Assembly: GCA_037389465.1 (NCBI GenBank)
Contig: JAZARR010000214.1
Coordinates: 5,890,001-5,954,000, forward strand
From: Baylisascaris procyonis
Lineage: Eukaryota > Nematoda > Chromadorea > Rhabditida > Ascarididae
Reading direction: 5' to 3'
Length of the DNA stretch: 64,000 bases
This document shows, piece after piece, positions 13,905-27,700 of the stretch. A program made the translations under genes and the position numbers. The notes under the pieces are model-generated. The model saw only the letters and a list, made by a program, of their open reading frames with translations, was not told where the DNA came from and searched no databases. Numbering within the stretch: position 1 is the stretch's first letter; each line of letters opens with the position of its first letter.

Positions 13905-14110
13905 AAGCTTTCTATTGCGGCGATTTCATGTTATCTTGCCATACGATTGTGACCACAATAAATGGAATGCGATATTGAATGGTGTCCACATGGCTATGCG
14001 GATTCACTTCGAAAGATTTGCTTGTAAGATTGAAGAACATCGGAGGAGAATTGACTTCCGCTTTCTCTCTCATGCTAATAACAGTTACCTCATGTCACCT
14101 GCCATAGCAG
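13905..14110 (+). CDS. Exon-like open frame of unknown protein
   Basis: A stretch bounded by a good acceptor (TTTAATTTTTAG, ending at 13904) and a strong donor (AGCAG then GTAAGC at 14111), 206 nt, open in one frame throughout (entering phase 2, leaving phase 1). The residues look protein-like rather than low-complexity: VILPYDCDHNKWNAILNGV, then FERFACKIEEHRRRIDFRF. I recognise no family and cannot find flanking exons with matching phase, so it may be an isolated exon of an unseen gene, a decayed gene, or chance. It lies 767 bases after the CPSF2 stop on the same strand. Confidence 0.3.
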
Positions 14111-17100
14111 GTAAGCGATCATGCGTGATGGTTACCATTGGCGATAAGGGTGACCATCGTTGTCAAATGTTTGCATTCATTCCGCTTGTTGATGTAATTC
14201 ATTCAACAAAGATTATTTCATGATCTGGCGGTCGATTTTGCGTGCTTTATGAATTATTACATAGCATACATATTAGCCTTTCGAATATATCATGGCAGTT
14301 TATTGGCGAAAGCAATTGTTTTCTTGAGTATCAGTTTTAAAAAATTCGAAATGTTTGTTTTTGGTAAAAGGAGAGCTGTCAATCAGAGGATCTAGCTAGC
14401 TAGTGGAGACAGTGTTGCAACGATGGTGAAAGAATCGAAAACATGGATTTGGTTACGATATTCAATGCATTCGGTCAACTGGTAGCGGATGTTCTATAGT
14501 GTTGTTGATTGCACTTATGCTTTACTCATTTCCTATTGTACACAACATTTAGAGTGTGCGATAAAATTTCGCTAATCAGGTAAATTTGCACTTCCTGGAT
14601 GTGGAAAATTTGGAAGGTTGCTAATCGTATATATAGTTGTTTAATCGTAGAAATACGCACATCAATTTGCACTATTTGCTGCAATCGTTGTAATTCACAC
14701 ACTTTCGCTACCGTATGCGTAAACGATTTAGAATGTAACTGTAGGAAGTTGTTGATTGTATGCAATCTAATATCGAGTCGGTTGTTATTGTAATACATTG
14801 AAGAGACATGATTTCACTGAAGTTGCTAAACTTGTTGATGAATGTTTTTTTTTCTTTTTTTTTGATTGAATGCGGTGAACATTCGATTCATAGAGCTGAC
14901 GTGATGCAACACTAAACTTCATTGAGCACAAGGTAAACGATATGAGCATTGCTCACCCCAATCAATGCGTAGAACTCGACTATCGGTCTATTTTCAATCA
15001 CTGTCTTTAATTATGGAATCGATTTAAAGTTCCATCGTCGACTAGAGAAATTTTTTGTCGATTCAGCGATCACTCGAACGATGGATCAGAAAGAATATCG
15101 TAAATCGGCTTGATCTATTCAAATTAACTATTACAGATAATAGATGAGCCGTGATAATTTCGCCAACTCATAAACGAATACTTTAAAAGGGTATCAGCAA
15201 TATTTTATGGCTTTCTTTTCTTTTATATTGCACTGTGCAATTGGCTTTTTTTTTCTTATGAAATTCGCATTTAGATGATTTTGTTTGTTTTTTTTTCCTA
15301 AAGTCTCCGAAAAGATTTGCACGCTGTTAGTAAAAGTTTGTCTTCTCTCCAAATAGTGGAAATCACTTTGGAATTCCTTAAATTTGTGTCTTTTTTTTCA
15401 AATTTAAGAACTTTTCGAAATTCTGAAATAGCAGATAAGTGGAATGATAAAGAATATACTTGTCATAAATATAATCGTCACGATAGGTGTACTTGCATTT
15501 TATATATGCGTATATTATGTATTGCGCTTTCATAAAGGTTTTAATATAAGCTATTCACTAGCATAACGCTCGTTTGAAGATGAAAATTCTTTTTTTACTA
15601 TACGCTTTAATTTTCCTCAATTTCATAGATGGTGATACGTTCCGCTTAAATGAATTATTCTCGAAGAAAGTGTACTAACAACTTAGCTAACTTTGTGCTG
15701 GCATTTTGATAAATCTGTTATTGTAACTTTGCTATTTATGAATTTAGCTCTAACTTATATTTGACTAAAATTTATTTCAAGCATAAATAAATGGAAATGA
15801 GAGATTCAATATAGTAAAATTTTATGAAATATTGAAAATCAATCAAATATGCAAGGATTTTTATTTATAAGAGGAATAAAAATTGACAATTTGTTCTATT
15901 AGGAAGGTATGTTTAATTGCAAAGATGTTCTTTCGTTGCTTCCCACTATTTTATATATAAATGTAAAATTTTATAGCTAATTTTAGATTGTTAACGGTAA
16001 CAATTGCCGATTGTCAACAATATTTCCTCATAAAATTTTTTTCACATCGCACACATAAAATAGATACTCGCTAAAAGCTCAATAAACAATCGACGCATAT
16101 GTCAATATAGCAGCAATTGCGACTATATTACGTGCTTTCCTAATTCCTCAACTGTTGCATTTTATTGATATATAACCTTGTTCGTCTTCAATCAAAAAAA
16201 CTTTTCATATTTATCATGAGTGAACATTTTTATGAGTTTTTTTTAATGAATTTTCATAGAAATTATTTTTTATTGAAAAAATCGAAACGAAACATTTTCC
16301 TTAATTGTTAGTAAATGTCGACTTAATTGAGATGTGATATGCGAATTCAATTCTGAAAAAAATTACTTAGCAAATAGTGATGAAATTTTTGAACTTCAAA
16401 AGAAGCAAAATCAAAGCTTGTAAAATTTACTCTACGATTTTCGATTATTTCAATCATTCATTTTGTATCATTCATAAATGCCTCAATCATATCATATCAA
16501 CAATTCTTTGTAATAGCGATTTTTAACGCTTCGTTGAATTAATGAATTATATATAAAATTGTTTATTGATTTTACAAATGTCAGTTTAAATTTTTTTCGA
16601 TAATATTCAAATATTCAATATTCTTATTAACTTTTTTTCAAATATTTTTATTATTATTATTATTTTTTATTCGGATATTAGCCGCTCGACTAGTAAATTT
16701 TTGAAAATATTAATTAATGCCTTAAAACAAAAAAAAAACATTATAACAGAAACTACTCGAGTACGATTATTGGTGAATGAGTTTGAAGTAAATAAATGAA
16801 CGATTTTACTTTATTATTAAACGCCGACATTATTCGAGGATTTGTTTAACGGTTTGCATTTACATATTGCATAATGAGATTATTAAATCGATAGCTAAGA
16901 AAATAGAGAGGAAAATAAAAATAAGAGATGAGAAAACATTTTTATGCATTTAGGCAAATTAAATAAAATCATAAATGTGAATGACTTAGCGAGATATAAG
17001 ATAAACAGATTCGAAAGAGAATTCAAATCAATCCTATTTCAAAGGAAATCTAATTTTTTTTTTTTTTTTTTTTTGTAATAAATAATGAATAAAAGCGAGC

Positions 17101-19251
17101 AGCTGAAGTGATGATTGAATTCACAATACATTAGACCTCTTTCACAAAACGTTTGCGTTTTTAATGTAATAGGAAATGAGCTGAATTCGATTAAAATACA
17201 AAACAAATATCTTCCTAATCTTATTGATATCTTCCTTTAAAAGAAAATAATTTTTTTTTGATATATCTCGGATTATGCGATTATATTTATCCTACCTCTC
17301 AAAGATATATTTCAAAGAATTTCTTGAAGGCAACTTAACAAGCAAAAAAAAAAAACATCTGCTCAAATCGTAAAAATTAATCGCCTTTATGAAATCGCTC
17401 TAGGACAAGTGGCGATTTATGTTGTAATTATATGCATCGTTTGCATCATATAACAAATATTTTCATTCATCTTTCAATGGTTTCATTCAAAAGATTTGCC
17501 GCACGAATGCTTTTTTTTGCTTTCTTTGTGGAGTTCAGCAAAACTCTTAACGAACAATACGATGTTCTATAGGCGATTCGACTTATATGCCTGTAGGTCT
17601 GGTATGCATATGTCTTACCATTGAATTGCGGCATCTTTGATAGAGAATTTACGCAACAAAAGTGGCGTTCTTTTTTTGCGAATGCTAAAACCCTCCGCAA
17701 CTGCGCACCGATTATTCTTTTCAATTTAAGAACCCTTAGAAATATTTTCATACGCTAATTTTTTTTTATTTATTCATAACGTTGCGCTTAAGTCACAAAT
17801 GATGTAATTATCGCTGAATAGTTTCTTTGACGGGTGTTATTAATGATATTTGCTCGATTATAAGAATATTTTTGAATACTCGCATTTTAGAAATAAACCA
17901 CTAAAATTGAGTGTTTGTCGAAAATTAAGTGAAATATTTCTTAAGGAAAAATTTTTCTTCAAAAATCGAGAAAGCGCATTGATTCGTTCTTATATGATTT
18001 GAAGAATATAATCAATTCGGAGGAAAAAAACCACGAATGGAATAATTCATTCCTTATTGCCAAATGAATGAAATTTGAGAGAATCTTACTAAAATAAAAA
18101 AATTGGAGTCATATTTATACGATTTTAGTTATTTTTCTCACTTTATTGTGAAATAATTTAAAATTCATAAAATTCATGTTCAAATTTTACAAATTTTGCA
18201 TTATGAATAGATATAGAAATTTATTCAAAAAATGTAAAATTTATTGATTACATTTTGATTACAATTCATTGATTCGTCGAGGTATTCTTTATTATTACAT
18301 AAGCCCCAATCTTTAGATGGATTAATTTTAACAATAGTTTATGATTTTGCTTAGAAAACTTTCTTACTAATAAACTATAGATAATGGTTTGCGCCGATTT
18401 AATAGCGCTATTTTCCCTCTTATGAGCGTAAATGCTTATCTAGTAATGCAGCGCAATATGAAAGCTATTTATATATCGCCGATTGGTTGTATATTCATTG
18501 TAATTATTATAAAGGAAATATCTTACCAGATTTTTCTCAACGAAAAACGAGCAATTCGATGAGATGAGATAAGAAAAGAGAATATTACATCTTTTAAATT
18601 TCATTCATGTTGATTTTTATTTATAATTTTTTTTCTTATTGCCAAATTTCGATAATCACTTTCAATGAGTGACTAAAATTAATAGCAATAATATTTGCGT
18701 TGTAGTAATATCAATTTTCGCCCAATTTTATTCAAATCTAACTTCATTGCTAATAGATATGCGAAAATTCCTTTCTTCTCTCATTCGTCTTTTCTTCCTC
18801 CACATTGCCCTTATCTTTCACTTTATAATCGAAGAGCATGAAACATTTATCTAGAATTTTCGACATTCTAATTATATTCAATTCTAATTTATGTTGAAAT
18901 GTTCAAATGCTTTTTTTCTTTTTTTTTTTTAATTCAGTGACACACCTCATAAATTTTTCACACAATTCCTTGAATGCGTAGGCGATGATTGTTTATCAGC
19001 CACACTCACCACACAGATCATTGGTTTTTTGATAGATTTCGGCCACAAACATCGGTCTCAATTGTGTTCATCAAGAAAACAGTACGATTTCATCGTTATC
19101 ATTCATCAAATTTCAAATTCCGATTGCACTAATTAAATTCCTTTTGTTTCTTCACTTACTTCCCTTTTAATCTCATTATTTATGTGGGAATTAAAATTTG
19201 AAATTGTAATGAATGAAACATAGGCAATTTTCCCAAAAATGTTTAGGTAAT

Positions 19252-19255
<4 letters not shown>

Positions 19256-19309
<54 letters not shown>
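19256..19309. repeat. (TA)n microsatellite
   Basis: About 27 uninterrupted TA units inside the 14-42 kb desert. Confidence 0.97.
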
Positions 19310-19311
<2 letters not shown>

Positions 19312-21956
19312 TCCATCATTCTAATTGACCGCATTTATTAACTTAGGAATTTTCAATTATTCACATTTGAAAATTTGTTTAATTGTACTTCAAAATGAAA
19401 AAAAAATTCAATAAGTAACTCTTTTCGTTTATTATTTATATTTGAATTTTTTACTGTTCTCGTAAATCATTTGCGAATAACATTTTATGAGTACTATGTA
19501 ATCGTTTAAATATAATTGTTTTGATATAATTTTTTATTACATTCACATTTTATTCGAACGTTTTTTTAATCTACATTCATAACCGTAAGAGAAATTCATT
19601 TATTACACATCATTATTGATTTATTAATAAACATATGTCGTCTGACTAATATCTCCCGTTCATTCAATTAAAAAAATCCATCACTTTTCTTTCATCTTAA
19701 GAAGCAAAATGAAATTCGTAAACGATTTAGATATTTGCACAAAAGATGCGCGTTATTTGTTAAAATAAAGAGTGTTGATAAGTGATAAAATGTTATCATT
19801 TAATGTTGAGCAATAAAAGAATTCTCTACGTAGATATTAGCGTTATTAACAGCCGCTATAGTAGATAATATTTTAAATACGTCACAAATCTACACCAACA
19901 AGTGGCACCAACGTTTTTTTTTTGTTTGCCCGAAACTAATCTCAATTTTACAAAAACAATAAAATAATGACTTAAATAGTAAAAAAAAAGCAAATATTTT
20001 TGCTTTTTGTTAATATAGTTGCAATTATTGTGCTAATTTGTTAGAATATTATGAAGCAGAAAAAAAGAACATATACAATATAAAAAAAAAAATTCTTCTG
20101 GATGTTAAACAATGAAATTTCATCTATAAACAAAAATTAGCAATAAATCATTTCAATGTTTTCATTCCCCATTTTGTAGTAGAAAATAAGACAATTTTTA
20201 CGAATTAAAATTGAAAAAAAAACAGTTGAGTTTCTTCTTTTATTATTTTCATAAACATAAAAATGATAAAAAGAGAGCTAAACTGATTGCTAAAATTGAA
20301 AACGCTTTTTTTAAAGGAAATTGCTTTTAATTTGAAAAAAAAAAAAGAATTCCATTAGAGATCCACTCATTGATTTTCCTTGATAATATTTCATCACTTT
20401 TCTCTGAAAATCTCATCCGTAGCAAAGAAGTAATACTCTAAAAATTTTAATATTACTATGATCTATAGGGGTGAAAGTATTCTTTCGAAAATAAAAGCGC
20501 ATTATATAGAAAATGAAGAAATTCTATCTACACTTGTAACTCGTCTATATCCATTTGAATTTTATTCACTTGAATTTGTATTTGTATATATATAATCTAT
20601 ATTCATAATATTTATAATATATAATTTATATATATAATCGTATTTGTATATTTATAATCTTTGAGAGATGGGATTGTTGGGGACGGGATGGGAAGGGGGA
20701 GTGAATGTTCTTATATAGCATACAAGTGTGAGATCAAACAAATATTGGGCAAAGAAAAAAAAAAGGAAAAGTGATTCTACCCTGCTTGATATGAAGAGAT
20801 CAATGTTCCAAATGAGCCATTCGAAGCGAAAAGTAGACTAATAGAGAAGTAGATTATTTTCAACTGCAAATATATGATATAGATAGGAGAAAGAAGGCTA
20901 AATATTCATTCATATCTCGCGTGACACAACGCAAAATCGACGATGAAAAAAATTTCGAGATTCGAAAGGGATGTTTTCGAAGATGAGAATGTCTATTTAT
21001 GAGCATCAACATGTTGATATGATGTTGTTTTGAGTGAATATTTTCGAGTGAATAGAGATCTGATAACGAGGAAACGGTACGCAACAATTTAGGGCTTATT
21101 GCGATAGGTAAGTCGAACCGGAGTGTTTTCTCTCGCTAACACCTCCTCTGGGAGACAATTAGTAGGGCAAAGAATGGCGGTTAACCCTTTTGTCGACTTC
21201 TATAGTAGTTACCCACCCGGCCTATCCTACGACAAATCACTTTTCACAGGTCGACATTGTCACTATTTAGTTTGCTTTCTCGCCTCTTCCACCTCATTGT
21301 AATCTATAAGACGGCCATTGACCGCACCCGAATGTTGTTGTATTGCTCGGTGTTTATGTTTTATTATCGCCAAAGAAGATCACATAGGTCGACGAGCAAA
21401 TTTTTTTCTTAGAAGGTCGTTAAGACTTGCGGAAAAATTTAAATTTTGGAGTCATTTTTTATGCGGATTTCATATTTAGACTTAGGAAAGACTATATTAT
21501 AGAACGTTTATTCCTCATTTGAACGATGTGTTGAGGGAATTAATTATTTAATTAAAACTCTTGCTTTTTGAAATAAACAAGTGGAGAAACGCACGAGGAT
21601 AGTTGGCGCGATATGCGCTTTTTCATTCTAGACGTTTTGACTAGCTAATCTTACTCACCACTAATAAATAATTAAGTATGTAGAAAAATGTCTTCATTAT
21701 TTCGAATAATCCGACCGACCTCATAAATCTATCACTAAAAGATTAGTTTTTCTATGATCTCAACAATATAAAATAGAATTTCAATTAGTGTAAAATCCGT
21801 GGGAAATTTTTTTTGTATCTTTTAACGTTCATAGCTGTTTAAGGAATTATTGGATTCATATAGAAGATGGCATAGTAAGCCAAACTATAGCCTAAATTAT
21901 TTTCATTGAATTTCGTAATTCCAACGCTTTCATAGTTTACAAGTTGAAAGTGTGCA

Positions 21957-21985
21957 ACACAGACACAGACACAGACAGACAGATG
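21957..21985. repeat. ACAGAC simple repeat
   Basis: Short imperfect CACAGACACAGACAGACAG tract. Confidence 0.8.
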
Positions 21986-22196
21986 TGTAGGCATGAAAAC
22001 GTATATGTGCAGAGAGATATGACTATAATGCGCTTTGAAAATGCAACATTTTCAAGGGTGTGCAATAAATAGAGGCTTCTGTATATGGTAGTTTATTCTT
22101 TTTCTAAAAGAGAACCATAAAGCACTATAAACTTTCGGAAAGCGTAAGTTAATTGTGGCAATGTTATTGCGTTGCTGATCGAAATTGCGCAGCTGA

Positions 22197-22309
22197 ATCA
22201 TAGTAGTTCAATAATGTCTATTCCATTCGGAATGATAGACCAATAAGTGATCACTCTATATTCATGCTAACTGTTTAGGTATTAAAAGACGTTATTGAAC
22301 TACTATGAT
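22197..22309 (+). ncRNA. Candidate hairpin RNA (23-bp stem, 67-nt loop)
   Basis: The 23 bases at 22197-22219 (ATCATAGTAGTT...AATGTCT) are the reverse complement of 22287-22309 (AGACGTTATT...CTATGAT) except one position, which would be a G-U pair in RNA. The fold is therefore a continuous 23-bp stem with a 67-nt loop, about 113 nt in all, of the size of a nematode pre-miRNA. The loop contains a further small palindrome (ATTCC/GGAAT). It stands alone in the desert. No known miRNA seed is recognised. Alternatives are a small inverted-repeat transposon (MITE) or a hairpin siRNA source. Strand is arbitrary. Confidence 0.4.
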
Positions 22310-22827
22310 GCTTCATTTATCCACATCTATTTAGCGCCTAAGCTATTCTATATGAAAGAAAATTTCTTACAAATTGTTGTGCTATTTCTGTCGAATTATT
22401 TTTCGCATAGAGTGATAAGCGACAGTTATTTTATCGTCTAAAGTTTAGTTCTGCTTTGAATACATGATAGATAAACAAAGAATTGCGCTAAAATAATATA
22501 TGCTTTTTTTTCATTTGTTTTTATTTGTCTTAACGCTTATCATTACTCTAATTTTTGATTTTGTTCCTATAGTTTATTTCTAGAATTAAGCGCATAAACG
22601 CAAAGAATGTTGTTATTGATAACAAACTGTTGATAACTTAAACGAATAAATATGAGCAAAGATCAACCTCGTTGAGTAGGCTAATACGATTCATTGACAA
22701 TAGTAATAGCGGGATTATATATTTTGCGCAATTGCGACCGAGTTTAACATTCTTTGTAGATGATGGTTGCCGTACGGCCGATTGCGATTTATCTGTGCTA
22801 AAATTTATGTGCGTTTTTTCTTTCTAC

Positions 22828-22944
<117 letters not shown>

Positions 22945-23962
22945 CAACAACGCGTATTATGCCTACTATAATTGAGTCAAACCTATCAATTCTCGGTTTA
23001 GTGTTGAACTACAAGTATTATTAGATAATTTTCTAAATTTGGATGATTGCTTTTCTTCAGTTGTGAGATTTGGCGTTCGTTATGCCAATTTGACGCTTTA
23101 TTATACTGCTATTTATGAAAGTTTTCATGTGTTGTTATTTGAATGAATCTTAATTTGTTGCCGGGTTCTACCACCTTTCTTCGCTTAAGATTAGCTGAAA
23201 GTGTTCACAAATCGTCCTTCCGTCCTCTCCCATATCCTAGTCTTCCTCCTCCTTTTAGCTTAGCAACTAGAAAAGAGGGCTTATTTGTACGGAAGTTATG
23301 CTGTAGCGTTAGCGATAAAGCTGATTTATTAACTCTCGCTTCTTTATGTGAATATTCATTTGAAAAATGCAAAAATCTTAAAGCATTGCTCGTAATAGTA
23401 GAATAAAGTTTTTTTTAAGTAAAATTTGATTTCATAGGTTGATTGCATAGGTTTCACTTAGATGACAAACTTTCTTTGCATCTTTCTCTCTTTTTTTTAG
23501 ATGTAAAACTGTGAGTATCGAGTTTTTAATGTGCATAGGTGATTGTTGATCAAATTTGAAGAAAAAAAATTTTCAATTTCTTTTTTGTTTGCAATTTTTG
23601 GATATAAAGCGTCTAACGATGATATTTTGCTGGAAATTTTGAAGAACAACGTGAAAAATACTCCACACTGTAATAATTTGCAGCATTTTTATACGTTTTA
23701 ACAGCCTAATAATCTATAAATGCGTGGAAATTGTATTTACATTTCACTAGTTTCCTTTCATATTTTTTTAGGAATCTCAGTGTATACTTAATGATGATAT
23801 ACATTTTTTTAGTAAATTTCATATTTCACAAATTATTAGCATACTTAAATTTGCTTCATAGTTGCTTGAACTTTATTTCCTCACAAAGAAATCATAAAGA
23901 AACTAATGTTGTCTGTAATAGCTAGTAAATATCAATGAAGTTTGTCAACTCTTATCCAAAAA

Positions 23963-24022
23963 TACATATGCATACACACATACATATATACACACATACA
24001 TACGCACTCATACACACACTTA
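23963..24022. repeat. CA/CATA simple repeat
   Basis: Imperfect ACATACAYACACA units over about 60 bases. Confidence 0.85.
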
Positions 24023-24708
24023 AGATGAGTATGTTAGAAGCACAAATAACACTACATTCCACAATTCTCTTCAACAAGTGAATTACGAAAAGAGCAAAAA
24101 AAAAAAAAAAATGCCAAGTTGATGCGAAAATGAATGTTCAGCAGCTACAATGTGCAACATCAACGCACAAATCCAATTTTTTTCTTTTTGTAACTCTTGT
24201 TTGCATTGTGCATTTTTATTAAATGAAGAGGATAGGGCGAGGGAATAGAGAAAAAAGAATTGAGAAGCGATATTATTCAAGAACTACGTAATGAATGAAT
24301 GAACATTATGAATAGAACGATGCGTTGAAAATAGAACGATAAAAATATACTAAATCAATTTGCTGATTCATCATTCATTGTTAACTTTTCTTCACTCATT
24401 AGAATTTGTATGATTTTTTTAAATTATTGTGATTTTTCCGTCAAACTTTTTTTTTCAACATTTTTGAAACAAAAAATAAATTCTCTATTATTTTTATTCA
24501 TTGAAGAAAAAATATTATAGGAATTTAAAAAGAAAACAAGCGAAACATTAAAAAAATCACATTAATAAAAAAGCAATAACAAAAATGAACTTAAGTAGGC
24601 AGTACAACAGTAAAAATGAACATATTTGAATTAAATTCTGACTTACTTTCAGAAAATCAATTTCTGAATTTGCCCTTTGAATAGTCGGATAACGTTTGAA
24701 TAGTCGAG

Positions 24709-24710
<2 letters not shown>

Positions 24711-24791
<81 letters not shown>
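24711..24791. repeat. (TA)n microsatellite
   Basis: About 40 uninterrupted TA units. Confidence 0.97.
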
Positions 24792-24793
<2 letters not shown>

Positions 24794-27700
24794 TTGGTAC
24801 TTTCACTTACGTTCGTTTACCATCATTGTACTATTTACTGATAGGTTTATTCCCTATGCCTACAGGTGTACTCCCTCTCTTTTTTTAATCTACTCCTAGC
24901 TGGCATTTGTCGACAACAATCTAGAACAATAGAAGATTTTTCATCGCAAAACGAATGCGCCTAATGAATCATAGAAAAGGCTGCAACATATCACCTCATT
25001 ATTAGTGCTCAACACTAAAGGAATATCAGTTAAAAAGAAGGACATTTATCACTTAGAAACAATCAATAAAAATGAAAATGTTTATAAAACATAAAAAATT
25101 CACTCTCTCTAAGAGTTTTTAGAAGAATAGCAAAAAAAAAGAAAATGAAATTATTAACGAGATAAAATGAAATTGTTGTTGTTGATGTGGGAGGTTGTTT
25201 TAGTGATTCGCCTACGACTGCTTCTAAAAAATTGCATTTAGCGAATTAGGAAAGCATAACAAGGAAAAAAAATTTATACGAATAAAATGATTTTTTCCTA
25301 TAGAAACTTGAATTTATGATGATTTTTTAAAGTAAAATTTTACATATTAGACAATGGTTTTTATTATTTGCAACAATATTTTCATTTGAATTATTACGCG
25401 GAAGAAAAGCAATGAAGAAATCAAGACAATTCGTTGCAAATCAACAATGCATTTATGCTTCAAATCGCTAATCATAAAACATCATTGCTTCAGAAAACAA
25501 AACATTTATATTGTTTGCACTAATATTCCACACAATGAACCAAATATTTCAATTGACGTTTGTTTGCATATACATAGTTCGACACTGATCAACGATATAT
25601 TCTTTTATTCGTCAATAGAACGCTATGATTTATGTAAACGAATAAACAATGAGATGATAGCCTTATTTGAAGATTTGATGCGCCATATCTCGATATTTAT
25701 GGTAATAATTTATTCAACGTTGATTTATTCGAATTTTAGGAAGGAGAAAAGAGAATCGACAACTTCATTTTATGATGTATAAATTTAAGAGCGGGCACGA
25801 CGGGAAGGAGAGGGGTCAACCATAACGGAAAATAAAACATTTGCTTATCTTTTTTCTTTCGAACATAGTTCATCTCTCTATGTAGGTAATTTTTAGATTC
25901 ACTAAGAATATAATTTTTCTTACTTCTTTTTTCTTTTCGAAACAATTCATTGGAATATTTCGACGGAGGAATTTCAAGAAAAGGGCATTTTTTTCTTTGC
26001 AAACTTTTACAATTTAACTGCGATAATAATTAGGCGGTCGTTCGACTCCTTCAATAAAGTTTAATGTGATTACTAACATTCTTTGCGTGTATCGCCTTGT
26101 AGATCTCAAAGATCTGCGATTTATTTGATTTTTATTCCTATCTAGGCAGGGTTTTTTTTCTTTCAACCGACTTTTCTTTCATTCATTTGCATGTGTGTAT
26201 TGATCTGTTCAATAATTTCAATTCTATAGCTACCGAATCTAGAGTTATTTAATGCATATAGCGTGTACTGTGGCAAACCTCTTGTGCCGTATTTCACCTT
26301 GATAGGAGTCGCAGACGTTCAAAGGTGCCGAAAAATATGCATATCTTTTAAAATCGACCGATTTCTCATTTTGCAATGATCGCCTATCATAGAGAACAAC
26401 ATTTCTGAAAGCGGTCGGATCAAAATATGACGTCATTTTTATTAATGTTTTATTATTTGTTGATAAATTAGGAAAGCGGTTGATGAGGTGAATGGAACTT
26501 AAAAGCGCCTCTCATATCAGCTTCTCTAGCTTACTTCCGTATTTGTTGTAATTTATCCATTTTAGCGCTATCTTCTACATTTTTCTTGTTTTAGCATAGA
26601 TACGTTTTTGGTTACCATAGAGAAAAATGTTCTTTATTTGGGTGCTGAAAGTATCATTCATAGTTTTTACATAGGTTGTTTGAGTTATGCTTCACGAGTG
26701 GTTTCATTTATGAATGAAAAATAGGCGTTATTAGAATTGTTGAAAAAATATAAAAATATAAAGATAGATTTATTTTTGCATTGTAATATATATATTTTTT
26801 TAAAGAAGTATGGTACCAATAAAAGTGCACCTAAATCGTTTCGTTATATCAACATGGGTGCGAAAAGTAGAGCGACGTGAAAAGGTTGAAATCCGACTGA
26901 CAGCTCGTTGCTCTATGTTTGACCCCTCTTCCGTTGCGTTCACTTTTTTTTGCACCTTTTGCGAGGCGTTTTTTTTTTCAACTCTTGAATAGATTCATCT
27001 TGTAGAAGCAAACTGCCGATGCCACCTGTTTAAATGCGTTTCGCCTAATCGCTCTACTTCACTGTTATTATTACACATTTCGTTGACGCTTAACGGTTGT
27101 CGATGTGCTTTCATTTGAAATTTTCCTCCTCCTCATTGTTTTAAAAGTGTTTCACATTTAGAATGGTTTACTTTCTTTCATTGAATTTATTCAATGCAAT
27201 TATCACTTCTTTCCGCTCATATTTCTAATTGCAATCATATTGAAAATAAAATAATTTCAGAAAAAGAAATTCTCTAAAAAAATTATTTGTTTCTATGAAT
27301 TTTTGAAAAATTTTTCTATTTTATAATTTTTTTTTTACTCGATAAATTAAACTTCGCTATTATTTTCAAAATTGAAGTGCTAAAAGAGTGTTGATTTTGA
27401 TTATATTCGTTAGAATGAGTTGATTGCATTTATAAAGCGATGTTTACGAATCACTAAGAAAATTTCACTATTGTTGAGTGCTAATATAAACTCATTGAAA
27501 AAAATTTTTCAATGGGTCATTGTTGATATTTATTTAATGTAAAATTTACTAGATTCGATGAATGATGATGCATCTTAATTGTGAATTTTTCTCGATGAAT
27601 TAAACGATTTTTTTTCAGAGATTTTGACCTCATTGATAAGTCTATAGGAATATTGCTGAAACTATTGCTCATTAGTAAAAATTTAAATTTTGCAAAAAAG

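Noticed and set aside
14526..14798. 90-codon minus-strand frame with leucine/isoleucine spacing suggestive of helices
   Set aside because: No splice context, no homologous motif, and AT-driven I/L/N/Y content; probably chance.
17467..17751. 94-codon basic minus-strand frame in the desert
   Set aside because: No recognisable domain, no start context and no exon partners; kept as part of the desert.
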